Origin: a bacterium | Lineage (GTDB): Bacteria > Patescibacteriota > Minisyncoccia > Phycocordibacterales > UBA6899 | Direction of reading: 5' to 3' | DNA length: 56,695 nt | Assembly: GCA_021851895.1 (NCBI GenBank) | Contig: JAJZQJ010000002.1 | Coordinates: forward strand, 69,046 to 125,740 | In this document: in pieces, positions 19,184 through 28,146 of the stretch | Layout of the letters: the number at the start of each line of letters is the position of its first letter | How positions within the stretch are numbered: the stretch's first letter is position 1 | Notes under the pieces: model-generated | What the model was told of the DNA's origin: nothing | Databases searched by the model: none | What the model saw: the letters and a program-made list of their open reading frames with translations, nothing else | Made by a program: the position numbers and the translations under genes

Positions 19184-20548
19184 ATGGCTGATTTCGATAA
19201 GGCGCGTTGCGCTTTCTGTCTTCAGGACGAGAAGAAGTTTGTCCGAGGTTCAGCAATATCGAGGCTCTTTGATGGAGAAGTCACACAAGGTATTCTTGAT
19301 GTGCTCGAAAGAAATGGCATCTATCGTCGTGCGAAGAACGTCGCCGACCTGAGTGCATTTGTGCACATATGCACAGATTGCATTTTGCGTTATGCAGAGG
19401 TTGAGCTCGAAGCGCAGATCAAGCATTCCAGAAGTGGAATGGCTGATTTTGCTCCGTCCGCGATCCTTGCATTTCTCGATCGGTTCGTCATCGGTCAGCC
19501 CCGTGCAAAAAAGAACCTTGCCGTGTCTGTGTATAAGCATTATGCACGTATACGCATGGAAGAGGTGTCGAGGATACCGAGTGATCCGTATCGAGAGGTT
19601 GAGCTCCAGAAGGCCAACGTACTCCTTATCGGACCGACGGGTTCAGGAAAGACACTCCTTGTGAGTACGATCGCGAAGTATCTCGATGTGCCTTTCGTGG
19701 CGATCGATGCGACTGCGATCACTGAGGCGGGCTATGTCGGCCTTGATGCTGATCATTGCATACGACGTCTCTATGCACGATCTGGGAACAGTGTTTCTCG
19801 TACCGAACGCGGAATCGTTTATATTGATGAGATCGATAAGATCGCCTCGTCGAGTGACTCCATCGGCACTCGTGATGTTGGTGGGGAGGGTGCACAGCAG
19901 GCGCTGCTCAAATTGATCGAAGGTACCGAAGTCGAGATCACACAACGCAATGAAGCTGGAGTGAATACGAAGATCACTATCGATACGTCGAACATTTTGT
20001 TCGTTGCAAGCGGTGCATTCCCCGGCCTTTCCCGGTCGATCGCGGATCGAACCTCAAAGAAGGGGATCGGTTTCTGCGGGAGCCCACTTGGAAAGCGAGA
20101 ACAGGACATCAGTGCTTTCGAAGTAGAGAGCGGTGACCTCATGCGTTATGGACTCATAGCGGAGTTCGTTGGAAGATTTCCGGTGATCGAGACCCTTGAT
20201 AGTCTTTCAAGAGAAGACCTCCTTCGTGTGCTCAAGGAACCGAAGAACTCCCTTGTACGGCAGTATCAGAAGCTCTTTCGTTTCGAAGGCATCGAACTCG
20301 TCATCGAAGATGAAGTGCTCGAACATATCGTCGATGGAGCACTAAAGGCTAATACTGGTGCGAGAGGGCTTCAGGGTGCACTCGAAAAGGCGATGAAGGA
20401 TTTGGTATTCGAGATACCGGCGAAAAAAGCACGTGAGCCGAACCTCATCTATGTAAAGGTTTCGAAAGAGACGCTTTACGGCGGAGAGCCTAGCTATGGA
20501 TATGCCGCCGTGGAGCCTGAAGGACATAAGCGACGAGCACGACGTTGA
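19184..20548 (+). CDS. clpX: ATP-dependent Clp protease ATP-binding subunit ClpX, with an expanded N-terminal zinc-binding region
   Basis: CAFC...CTDC; FLDRFVIGQPRAKKNLAVSVYKHYAR; LLIGPTGSGKTLL; EAGYVGLDAD; YIDEIDKIA; GGEGAQQALLKLIEGT. Confidence 0.9.
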   Translation: MADFDKARCAFCLQDEKKFVRGSAISRLFDGEVTQGILDVLERNGIYRRAKNVADLSAFVHICTDCILRYAEVELEAQIKHSRSGMADFAPSAILAFLDRFVIGQPRAKKNLAVSVYKHYARIRMEEVSRIPSDPYREVELQKANVLLIGPTGSGKTLLVSTIAKYLDVPFVAIDATAITEAGYVGLDADHCIRRLYARSGNSVSRTERGIVYIDEIDKIASSSDSIGTRDVGGEGAQQALLKLIEGTEVEITQRNEAGVNTKITIDTSNILFVASGAFPGLSRSIADRTSKKGIGFCGSPLGKREQDISAFEVESGDLMRYGLIAEFVGRFPVIETLDSLSREDLLRVLKEPKNSLVRQYQKLFRFEGIELVIEDEVLEHIVDGALKANTGARGLQGALEKAMKDLVFEIPAKKAREPNLIYVKVSKETLYGGEPSYGYAAVEPEGHKRRARR

Positions 20549-20604
20549 ATGATAGCGCCTTTTGGCGCTTTTTGTTTGCAAAAAAGACCGCATAGCGGTC
20601 TTCT
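20549..20604. terminator. Pair of convergent terminators
   Basis: agcgccttttggcgctttttg and (minus) gaagaccgctatgcggtctttttt. Confidence 0.75.
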
Positions 20605-20610
20605 GCTTAT

Positions 20611-21123
20611 TCATCTTCGTATGCACGAAAGCGCACGTCCGAGAAGCGCATCATCTTCACCGACACTTAGCGTGAGTGCGAAGAGTCGCGTGTTGGGCTC
20701 CTCTTTTGCATAGGTCTCGCAGGCGCGAGCGACAGCGATGCAGATGGCTTCGAATTGACCATCGACATCTTTCTGCTTGGCGTCGAGGCGTGGAATGAGC
20801 AAGCTCAAACTGCGCATATGCTCTTTGTTTGCTGCGCGCATTGCACCCAGGAGCAGTTCATCGATCTTCTTGTTGCCTTCATCGACAACAAAGATGACAT
20901 TGTCAAAACGAATGGGATACATCTGTGTCCGGCGTACGACGAATGCCATGCCATCGGGAAGGGGTGTGGACTTGGGAATCCGGCGATGAAAGTGGTCATT
21001 CGCGACCCCGATGATCGCTCTGTCGGTCGGGGTTGAAGAATTTTCCTTCGTATTCACGAATGCGATGATCGCATCGGAGGGGATATCGGTGATCCTTTTC
21101 TTGCTGATGTGCAGCGAGATCAT
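20611..21123 (-). CDS. Divergent macro-domain-like protein
   Basis: ITDIPSDAIIAFVNTKE...GVANDHFHRR...FDNVIFVVDE...MRAANKEHMRSLSLLIPRL...ALTLSVGEDDALLGRAL follows a macro-domain layout but lacks NAAN and the Gly-rich loop. Confidence 0.4.
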   Translation of the reverse strand: MISLHISKKRITDIPSDAIIAFVNTKENSSTPTDRAIIGVANDHFHRRIPKSTPLPDGMAFVVRRTQMYPIRFDNVIFVVDEGNKKIDELLLGAMRAANKEHMRSLSLLIPRLDAKQKDVDGQFEAICIAVARACETYAKEEPNTRLFALTLSVGEDDALLGRALSCIRR

Positions 21124-21286
21124 AGGGACTCCTTGTCGAGAACAAACTTCAGTGATTCTAACGAAAACAAAGGAGATGTCAAAGTATGTCTACATATCGA
21201 TGAAAATTTTTTTCGTATAGTTAAAAAATGGCTATGGTGATGGCTATTACGGAAAGTGGGACTGTGGATAACTTTATTGTTGCATA

Positions 21287-21331
21287 TTGGGAAGGAGTGG
21301 GATAAAATGGGAATATGTGGGAGAAAGTGGG
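21287..21331 (+). promoter_or_regulatory. Five phased (N)TGGG boxes: candidate MraZ operator
   Basis: TTGGGaagga GTGGGataaa ATGGGaatat GTGGGagaaa GTGGG, exact 10-bp period, upstream of mraZ. Confidence 0.8.
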
Positions 21332-21340
21332 AAACTTGAG

Positions 21341-21505
21341 GAACAAAACATCAGCCACATTCAGGGTCATCACCCGGACAAAAAGGATGCGAAGGGCATG
21401 TGGGTGCCAGTTGCATCTGTCTGGGGCGACGCCCTGGTGCTGGTGTGTTAGACCTGCTGGTGGGTCTAATGCATCAACACTAGGGTAGCGCTAGGTTTCA
21501 TTCGA
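21341..21505 (+). ncRNA. Structured mraZ 5' leader RNA (candidate)
   Basis: Hairpins 21364-21375, 21377-21421 and a 54-nt hairpin 21432-21485 (14-bp helix with one mismatch and two G-U, 2x2 internal loop, 7-bp helix), then gtttcattcgaaac. Confidence 0.55.
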
Positions 21506-21525
21506 AACTTTAACGTACAAATACT

Positions 21526-21960
21526 ATGTTTATCGGTGAATATACAAATACCATAGATGATAAAAAACGACTTTCTGTGCCATCAAAATTTCGAAAGGAA
21601 TTGGGCGAGAAGGCAGTTATCACTTATGGGTTGAATAAGGCGCTTACGTTATATCCATCGTCTGAGTGGGAAGTGTATGCAGAAAAGCTTGGTGGTCTCT
21701 CCGTGGGTAATCCTGAAGAGCGTGCATACGCACGCGCAATGCTCTCTGGTGCATTCGAGGTTGAATTAGACAAGTCAGGTCGTATTCTCTTACCTCAGCA
21801 GCTCACCCAATATGCTTCGATCGATGGCAGGGTAGTCTTCACGGGGATGCATCGTTACGTCGAATTGTGGGATGAGGCGACTTGGAATGCATATCGTACG
21901 AACGTTATTCCGAATACCGATGCGCTCGCGGAATCCCTCGGCGCTCGCGGTTCCCTCTAG
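21526..21960 (+). CDS. mraZ: Transcriptional regulator MraZ
   Basis: MFIGEYTNTIDDKKRLSVPSKFRKELG...SGAFEVELDKSGRILLPQQLTQYASI. Confidence 0.95.
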   Translation: MFIGEYTNTIDDKKRLSVPSKFRKELGEKAVITYGLNKALTLYPSSEWEVYAEKLGGLSVGNPEERAYARAMLSGAFEVELDKSGRILLPQQLTQYASIDGRVVFTGMHRYVELWDEATWNAYRTNVIPNTDALAESLGARGSL

Positions 21961-21970
21961 CGCTCGTATC

Positions 21971-22867
21971 ATGGCTACACACATCAGCGTTTTATATCGC
22001 GTCTCACTTGATGCACTCGATCTTAAGGAAGGAAAAGTCATCGTCGACGGTACGTTCGGGGCAGGCGGGCACAGTAAAGGTATCGCAAAGGAGATAGGCA
22101 AGAAGGGGACACTGATCGCTTTCGACCAGGACAGTGATGTCTTTAAGAAGCCGATCGTGAACGAAATTCGCACATTCACAAACTTCATTCCAGTTATCGC
22201 AAATTTCCGCACTATGGCGCAGGCATTGGCGGATAAGAAGATAGATCATGTTGATGGGGTCTTGCTTGATCTTGGACTCTCAAGCACCCAGCTCGAGATA
22301 TCCGGAAGAGGATTCAGTTTCCAGCGTGATGAACCGCTGGCAATGACATTCTCTGATCATCCAGAAGAGCAATTAGTGACCGCAGAAACCATAGTCAATA
22401 ACTGGAGCAGGGAGACGATCACGGAGATCCTCAAGGGTTTCGGTGAAGAACAGTTTGCGTGGCGAATTGCGGGCGCGATCGTCGAAGCAAGAGAAAACGC
22501 CCCCATAAAGACAACCAATCAGCTGGTTGCGATCATAAAAGAGGCGGTCCCCGGATGGTATCTTCATGGGCGTACTCATTTTGCGACGAAGACATTCCAG
22601 GCGTTACGCATGGCGGTCAATGATGAGACGGGAAGCGCCGAAGAAGGCATGCGGAGTGCATTCGCACTGCTCGCTCCAGGTGGACGCCTCGCCGTGATCT
22701 CCTTCCATTCGATCGAAGATCGCTTAGTAAAACAAACACTGAAGGAACTTGCTGAAAGCGGTCACGGGACGCTTCTGAACAAAAAACCTATTATTGCGAG
22801 TGATGAAGAACTTGAATTGAATCCCCGCAGTAGAAGTGCGAAATTACGTGTAATCGAAAAAATATGA
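21971..22867 (+). CDS. rsmH: 16S rRNA (cytosine(1402)-N4)-methyltransferase RsmH
   Basis: VDGTFGAGGHSKGI...FDQDSDVF...VDGVLLDLGLSSTQLE...GRGFSFQRDEPLAM...PGGRLAVISFHSIEDRLVK. Confidence 0.95.
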   Translation: MATHISVLYRVSLDALDLKEGKVIVDGTFGAGGHSKGIAKEIGKKGTLIAFDQDSDVFKKPIVNEIRTFTNFIPVIANFRTMAQALADKKIDHVDGVLLDLGLSSTQLEISGRGFSFQRDEPLAMTFSDHPEEQLVTAETIVNNWSRETITEILKGFGEEQFAWRIAGAIVEARENAPIKTTNQLVAIIKEAVPGWYLHGRTHFATKTFQALRMAVNDETGSAEEGMRSAFALLAPGGRLAVISFHSIEDRLVKQTLKELAESGHGTLLNKKPIIASDEELELNPRSRSAKLRVIEKI

Positions 22868-22980
22868 AAGTACAGATAACAATCCAACATACGATTAGAC
22901 CGGTCGTCCGCATCTCTGATAGGACGAATAGGCGCACGAAGTCACGTTCACGCATCCTATCCTTTTTCAAGATGGCTTGA
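22864..22980 (+). CDS. Putative 38-aa basic micro-ORF between rsmH and ftsL
   Basis: MKVQITIQHTIRPVVRISDRTNRRTKSRSRILSFFKMA*; ATGA overlap with rsmH stop; TTGA overlap with a possible ftsL TTG start. Confidence 0.4.
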   Translation: MKVQITIQHTIRPVVRISDRTNRRTKSRSRILSFFKMA

Positions 22981-23351
22981 TTCGAAGCAACGATAATTCA
23001 AGAGAACATATGCAACCAATATACGCAAAAGCAAGAGCACTCGATCAATGGTATGCCCAGAACGCTAGGACGTGTTTTATGGTTATGCTCGCGGTGCTTA
23101 TTGCGAGTTTCGCCGCATACATGTTTTTCATGGTCTCCTCACTATCGTCAGGATTCGCATATCAGCAGATCAGAAGAGATATCGCTAACACGGAATCGCG
23201 CATTGCTGATCTCGAGGCTGAGCGTATTGCTCGAATGAAGGTGGTCGATCTTGCATTCGCGAAGGAGCGTGGCTTCATTGAAGTTTCGCCTACGCGTTAT
23301 ATTGCAAGCGCAGCTTCGGCTGAACGATTTACGATGCGTGATGCACAGTAA
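22977..23351 (+). CDS. ftsL: FtsL-like division protein (start TTG 22977 or ATG 23010)
   Basis: Short protein with one TM and a coiled coil (NTESRIADLEAERIARMKVVDLA), between rsmH and ftsI. Confidence 0.65.
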   Translation: MIRSNDNSREHMQPIYAKARALDQWYAQNARTCFMVMLAVLIASFAAYMFFMVSSLSSGFAYQQIRRDIANTESRIADLEAERIARMKVVDLAFAKERGFIEVSPTRYIASAASAERFTMRDAQ

Positions 23352-23357
23352 GGGCTT

Positions 23358-25196
23358 ATGCGGAATCCACGACAGTTACGATTACGCATGCTCAGTATAC
23401 CCGTCCTATTCATAGGGCTGGTTTTTATTGCACGGCTATACAATCTTCAGATCCAGCATGGAAAGGAATATGCAGCTGAAGGAGAAAAGCAATATGTTTC
23501 GACCTCGGGGTACACTTATGAAAGAGGTAAGATCTATATGACGAATAAGGATGGCGAGCGGCTCGAGGTGGCAAATATCGCACAGGGCTGGCTACTCACC
23601 ATCAATCCGCAGCTTGTCGATGATGCTGAGGCAGAACAACAGCAAATCGCGAAATTATATCCAGAACTCTCTCATGATGATTTCATCACGAAGGCTGCAA
23701 ATAAGAAGGTTAAATATGCAGAGGTCGCACATAGAATACCTGATGCAACCGGTCTTGCAATAAGCGCTTTACATCTATCTGGTGTACAGCTGTTTAGGGA
23801 GACGTGGAGAACTTACCCTGGCGGTGATATTGGCGGGCAGGTCATTGGTTTTGTTGGGCATCAAGGTGATGATTTCGAGGGTCAATATGGTATCGAACGC
23901 TATTACAATGAGGCCCTCACGAGAAATGAAGACAATATCAAGGTGAATTATTTTGCCGAGCTTTTTGGGAGCATCAAGAATGTTGTCTATGATCGAAAGG
24001 AGGAGGAACGAGGCGATATCGTGCTCACCTTAGAGCCAACAGTACAGGCCCAACTCGAGCACACACTTTCCAGTGTCATGGAAGAATGGCATTCAAAGCA
24101 GGTGGGTGGTATTGTCATGGACGCGAAGACGGGAGCGATATATGCGATGGCAGCGAACCCGACATTCAATTTGAATGAATATGGAAAGGTGAAGGATATC
24201 TCTGTGTTCCGTAACCCTCTTGTGGAGGATGTCTTCGAGATGGGTTCGATCATGAAGCCGCTGACCGTCGCTGCGGGTATAGACTCAGGCGTCATTAGTC
24301 CAGACTCGGTATATAACGACGTAGGCGTATGGAAATTGAACGGAAAGACCTTTAGGAATTATGATGGTCGTGCACGAGGTCCGAATACCCCCGTCCAGCA
24401 GATTCTTAGTCAGTCACTCAATACCGGTGCCGCATATGTTGCACTCAAGATGGGGCGCGAGATGTTCAAGGATTATTTCCTCAACAAATATCAACTTGGA
24501 CAAGAAACGGGTATCGATCTTCCCGGAGAGGCTCATGGATTGATGTCTGGATTCAATTCAACACGTGATATCGAGACCGCGACTGCATCCTTCGGTCAAG
24601 GTTTTGCCGTAACACCGATAAATACCATCGTTGCGCTCGCATCACTAGGCAATGGGGGTTATCTTGTGACGCCACATGTGATGTCGGAGATCGTTTATAA
24701 TAATGGTACGACAAGAAAGATCGTCCCACCGACACCTGTTCCGATATTAAAACCCGGTACTTCAGAGAAGATCTCGCGAATGCTCGTCACTGTCGTCGAC
24801 AAGGCTCTTTTGAATGGAAAAGCGAGAATGGCGGATTATACGGTAGCCTCAAAGACGGGTACCGCACAGATCGCAAGCCATGACGGAACAGGATATGCTC
24901 CAGGAAAGTACTTGCATACGTTCTTTGCTTATGCGCCCGCATACGATCCTCGTTTCATTATATTCCTCTTCAACAAAGAGCCACAGAATGTTGATTACGC
25001 TTCTCAGACGCTCGGCCAGCCCGCAATGGATCTCGTGAAGTTCTTGCTTAATTATTATAATGTTCCGCCAGATCGATCGAGCGGTGAGGAGAAGCCACTT
25101 TTCCCAAAGCAAAAGCTACCAATCACTCCGATCGTGTTACCTCCAGCAACCTCTACCACGCCTCAAGGAGCGACGGTAACTCGTACTACGACCTGA
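23358..25196 (+). CDS. ftsI: Peptidoglycan transpeptidase FtsI/PBP3-like
   Basis: Position in the dcw cluster; FEMGSIMKPLTVAAGID (SxxK); SQSLNTGAAY; ASKTGTAQIA (KTG). Confidence 0.9.
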   Translation: MRNPRQLRLRMLSIPVLFIGLVFIARLYNLQIQHGKEYAAEGEKQYVSTSGYTYERGKIYMTNKDGERLEVANIAQGWLLTINPQLVDDAEAEQQQIAKLYPELSHDDFITKAANKKVKYAEVAHRIPDATGLAISALHLSGVQLFRETWRTYPGGDIGGQVIGFVGHQGDDFEGQYGIERYYNEALTRNEDNIKVNYFAELFGSIKNVVYDRKEEERGDIVLTLEPTVQAQLEHTLSSVMEEWHSKQVGGIVMDAKTGAIYAMAANPTFNLNEYGKVKDISVFRNPLVEDVFEMGSIMKPLTVAAGIDSGVISPDSVYNDVGVWKLNGKTFRNYDGRARGPNTPVQQILSQSLNTGAAYVALKMGREMFKDYFLNKYQLGQETGIDLPGEAHGLMSGFNSTRDIETATASFGQGFAVTPINTIVALASLGNGGYLVTPHVMSEIVYNNGTTRKIVPPTPVPILKPGTSEKISRMLVTVVDKALLNGKARMADYTVASKTGTAQIASHDGTGYAPGKYLHTFFAYAPAYDPRFIIFLFNKEPQNVDYASQTLGQPAMDLVKFLLNYYNVPPDRSSGEEKPLFPKQKLPITPIVLPPATSTTPQGATVTRTTT

Positions 25197-25197
25197 T

Positions 25198-26508
25198 ATG
25201 AAAACACTTCTACGAAACATGACAACTCGCATCATGCAGGCGCTCGCTGAGCGTGCGCTTTTGCGACACAAGCCATTTATCATTGGTGTGACAGGTAGCG
25301 TGGGGAAAACGACTACGAAAGACGCTATTGCACATGTGCTCGGCCGGCATACGAGTGTGCGTAAGAGTGAGAAAAGTTTCAATAGCGAGATCGGTCTCCC
25401 ACTTGCTATTCTCGGCCTACCGAATGCCTGGTCGAGTCCTCTTGGATGGACAAAGAATATCATCGCGGGTCTGCGCATCGCATATTTCTCGAATGAATTT
25501 CCCGATGTGCTCGTTCTCGAGATCGGCGCTGATAAACCTGGCGATATCGGGAGGGCGATGGAGTGGATACATCCGCTCATCGGTGTACTCACAAGGCTCC
25601 CTGATAGGCCAGTGCATGTTGAGAATTTCGCAACGCCAGAATTGGTGAGAGTAGAAAAGGCGAAGTTGATCTCCGCATTGCCTGATAGTGGTATATTCAT
25701 CGCTAATGCTGATGATGAGCGCGTGATGAAGCTCGCTGAAGATGCACATATGAAGGTGATAAGCTATGGTTTTGGTCCTGGTGCGACTGTGCGAGGAGGG
25801 AAGCCAAAAATAGAACTCGATGGCTCGAATCATCCCGTTGGCATGTCGATGAACGTCACTTATGATAATGCCGAGACGCAAGTTGTCGTTAGTGGTGTGC
25901 TTGGGGAGCATATTCTCGGCAGCGCTTTGGCGGCTATTGCCGTCGGGATCGCACGAGGAATCGATTTCATCGCCGCTGCAAAGGATATGGAAGGCTGGGT
26001 GACTGCACCAGGCCGTATGCGTATCATCGAAGGAAGAGGGGGAGCAGTCATCATTGATGATAGTTATAACGCTTCACCTGTAGCGATGCACGCAGCACTC
26101 GACACATTGCGCTCCCTACCAGGCAAACAGCATATTGCTGTGCTCGGTGACATGCTTGAGCTGGGGAAGTACAGTGACGAAGAGCATCGAGAGGTTGGCG
26201 CATACGCCGCCTCATTTGTGACCGCACTGGTCGTTGTCGGTAAGCGCGCACGTCTCATAGCAGAGTCGGCGATCAAAGCTGGCCTTCCTGCGGATCGCGT
26301 ACGAATCTTCACAAATTCCGTTGAGGCAGGTGAGGCCTTGTCGCGAGAGATCGGTGAGGGTGACGTCCTTCTTGTGAAGGGATCCCAGGGAAGTGGTGAG
26401 AATATGATACGTATGGAACGTGCCACTAAGCAGATGATGGCACATATAGAGGATGCGAAGTATCTTCTTGTGCGACAAGAACTCGCATGGGAAAAGCAGT
26501 ATAAATGA
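25198..26508 (+). CDS. murF: MurF-like Mur ligase
   Basis: IIGVTGSVGKTTTKDAIAHVL; SFNSEIGLPLAIL; IDDSYNASPVAMHAALDTL; AVLGDMLELG. Confidence 0.9.
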   Translation: MKTLLRNMTTRIMQALAERALLRHKPFIIGVTGSVGKTTTKDAIAHVLGRHTSVRKSEKSFNSEIGLPLAILGLPNAWSSPLGWTKNIIAGLRIAYFSNEFPDVLVLEIGADKPGDIGRAMEWIHPLIGVLTRLPDRPVHVENFATPELVRVEKAKLISALPDSGIFIANADDERVMKLAEDAHMKVISYGFGPGATVRGGKPKIELDGSNHPVGMSMNVTYDNAETQVVVSGVLGEHILGSALAAIAVGIARGIDFIAAAKDMEGWVTAPGRMRIIEGRGGAVIIDDSYNASPVAMHAALDTLRSLPGKQHIAVLGDMLELGKYSDEEHREVGAYAASFVTALVVVGKRARLIAESAIKAGLPADRVRIFTNSVEAGEALSREIGEGDVLLVKGSQGSGENMIRMERATKQMMAHIEDAKYLLVRQELAWEKQYK

Positions 26509-26512
26509 TCGC

Positions 26513-26535
26513 AAACATGGCCTAAGGCCATGTTT
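26513..26535 (+). terminator. Rho-independent terminator
   Basis: aaacatggcctaaggccatgttt. Confidence 0.75.
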
Positions 26536-26621
26536 GTTGCGTTCATTGATCCTTCATGAGAATCGTATATACTATTCTTCCGAATTCTGATTGAATATTA
26601 AACGTATGTTATACTTTCAGC

Positions 26622-27461
26622 ATGAATCTTACTGCTAGTGTCATATATGGCTTTGTTGGGACGCATATGGCTATCCTTGTCCTTATAGGAATACTTCTTG
26701 CTGTGGAGCTCGTATTGAGCGCATATCTACAAAGACTTCGAGCGACCTATGAAAAACAACAGATAGGCATTACCGATGAATCTGCGCTAGAGGAATTATC
26801 TATCGCTTATTATAGCCGCAAACAAAGGGTTTCTCTTGCTCGCGTCGGCGTGCTTTCCGTGCTTATACTGATCGGAATATTATTGTATGATGTTCGTGCG
26901 TTTACATTCATTGCGGTTGCCGTCGGCGCTGGTATCTTCGTGTTTAAGGAGAGCATTAACTCGATAATCGCATATTTCTATATTCTTTCGAATTACCGTG
27001 TTGGAGACGACGTCAGTGTTCTTGGTGTTCGTGGAGAGGTCCTCCATATACGCCCACTCGTCACGACGATACTCGGGAAGAATGATGATGGTGAATACAA
27101 TGGGCGGGTAACTTCCATTCCGAACTACCAGTTCTCATGGACTCCCGTAGAGCGCATGGAGATGAAATCGAATAGCTACATGCTCGTTTCATTGAACATA
27201 CCGTTCGAGAGTGATTTATTCAAAAAACCATTTGCGGAATTCGTCTCGGATCTCCGAACTTTCCTGGATGGCATGCTGCCGAAGCGCACGATAAAAAAAG
27301 TAGGATATTTCCGTTCTTATGTCGGTTATCGGTATAAGATAGAATATAGTTATGATTCTGATGCGCGAATCATCATGCACATCACGTTCGTAAGTCAATC
27401 GAAGCGTATTCCAGATCGCAAAGAGCGTATTATCGATTACATCGAATCGTGCAAGAAATAA
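26622..27461 (+). CDS. MscS-family mechanosensitive channel-like protein
   Basis: TM helices then VFKESINSIIAYFYILSNYRVGDDVSVLGVRGEVLHIRPLVTTILG...TSIPNYQF. Confidence 0.75.
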   Translation: MNLTASVIYGFVGTHMAILVLIGILLAVELVLSAYLQRLRATYEKQQIGITDESALEELSIAYYSRKQRVSLARVGVLSVLILIGILLYDVRAFTFIAVAVGAGIFVFKESINSIIAYFYILSNYRVGDDVSVLGVRGEVLHIRPLVTTILGKNDDGEYNGRVTSIPNYQFSWTPVERMEMKSNSYMLVSLNIPFESDLFKKPFAEFVSDLRTFLDGMLPKRTIKKVGYFRSYVGYRYKIEYSYDSDARIIMHITFVSQSKRIPDRKERIIDYIESCKK

Positions 27462-27483
27462 AAACAGCCCTCGGGCTGTTTTT
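27461..27483. terminator. Bidirectional terminator
   Basis: aaaacagccctcgggctgttttt. Confidence 0.75.
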
Positions 27484-28060
27484 ATTCGTCGAATTGATGT
27501 CCGAAACGCTCTTGTTTCGTGCGAATATACTGTTTATTGTGCTTGTTCGGTGGGATGACTATGGGTACACGTTCCGTAACGTTGATTCCAAGGTCGATCA
27601 TCTCGCGCACTTTTGTGGGGTTATTCGTGATGAGTTTTATATTTGTAATCGATAGATCGTCGAGTACTTTCTTGGCCATACTATACTCGCGGGCATCTGC
27701 ATCGTGGCCGAGAATGATGTTCGCGTCATAAGTATCGTGACCTTTTTCTTGGAGTTTATATGCCTTTATCTTTTCGAATAATCCGATCCCGCGTCCCTCT
27801 TGTCTGAGATAGATGAATACTCCGTTTCCAGATGCAGCGATCATGTGTAGTGAGGCATCCTTTTGTGGCCCACAATCACAGCGCAAGCTGCCAAAAATAT
27901 CGCCCGTAAGGCATTCGCTGTGAATTCTCACGAGTGGGGGGATATGTGCAGTTAGTCGTGGGGTTGTGAGTACGACGGTCTCTCTGCCGAGGCTTTCGTT
28001 ATAGACGGTTATCGTGAGATCGCCGATCGATGTGGGGAGGAATGCAGATAAGTGTTCCAT
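27482..28060 (-). CDS. ribA: GTP cyclohydrolase II
   Basis: RIHSECLTGDIFGSLRCDCGPQ; YLRQEGRGIGLFEKIKAYKLQEKGHDTYDANIILGHDADAREY; LITNNPTK. Confidence 0.93.
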   Translation of the reverse strand: MEHLSAFLPTSIGDLTITVYNESLGRETVVLTTPRLTAHIPPLVRIHSECLTGDIFGSLRCDCGPQKDASLHMIAASGNGVFIYLRQEGRGIGLFEKIKAYKLQEKGHDTYDANIILGHDADAREYSMAKKVLDDLSITNIKLITNNPTKVREMIDLGINVTERVPIVIPPNKHNKQYIRTKQERFGHQFDE

Positions 28061-28109
28061 AGACTTATTGTAGCATGTGGCTTTAACCCTGTTGTCCTCA
28101 AGCAAAATG

Positions 28110-28138
28110 AAAACAAACCAGATGATTTGGTTTGTTTT
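28110..28138 (-). terminator. Rho-independent terminator (downstream of the sulfatase-fold gene)
   Basis: aaaacaaaccagatgatttggtttgtttt. Confidence 0.7.
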
Positions 28139-28146
28139 CTGTAGCT

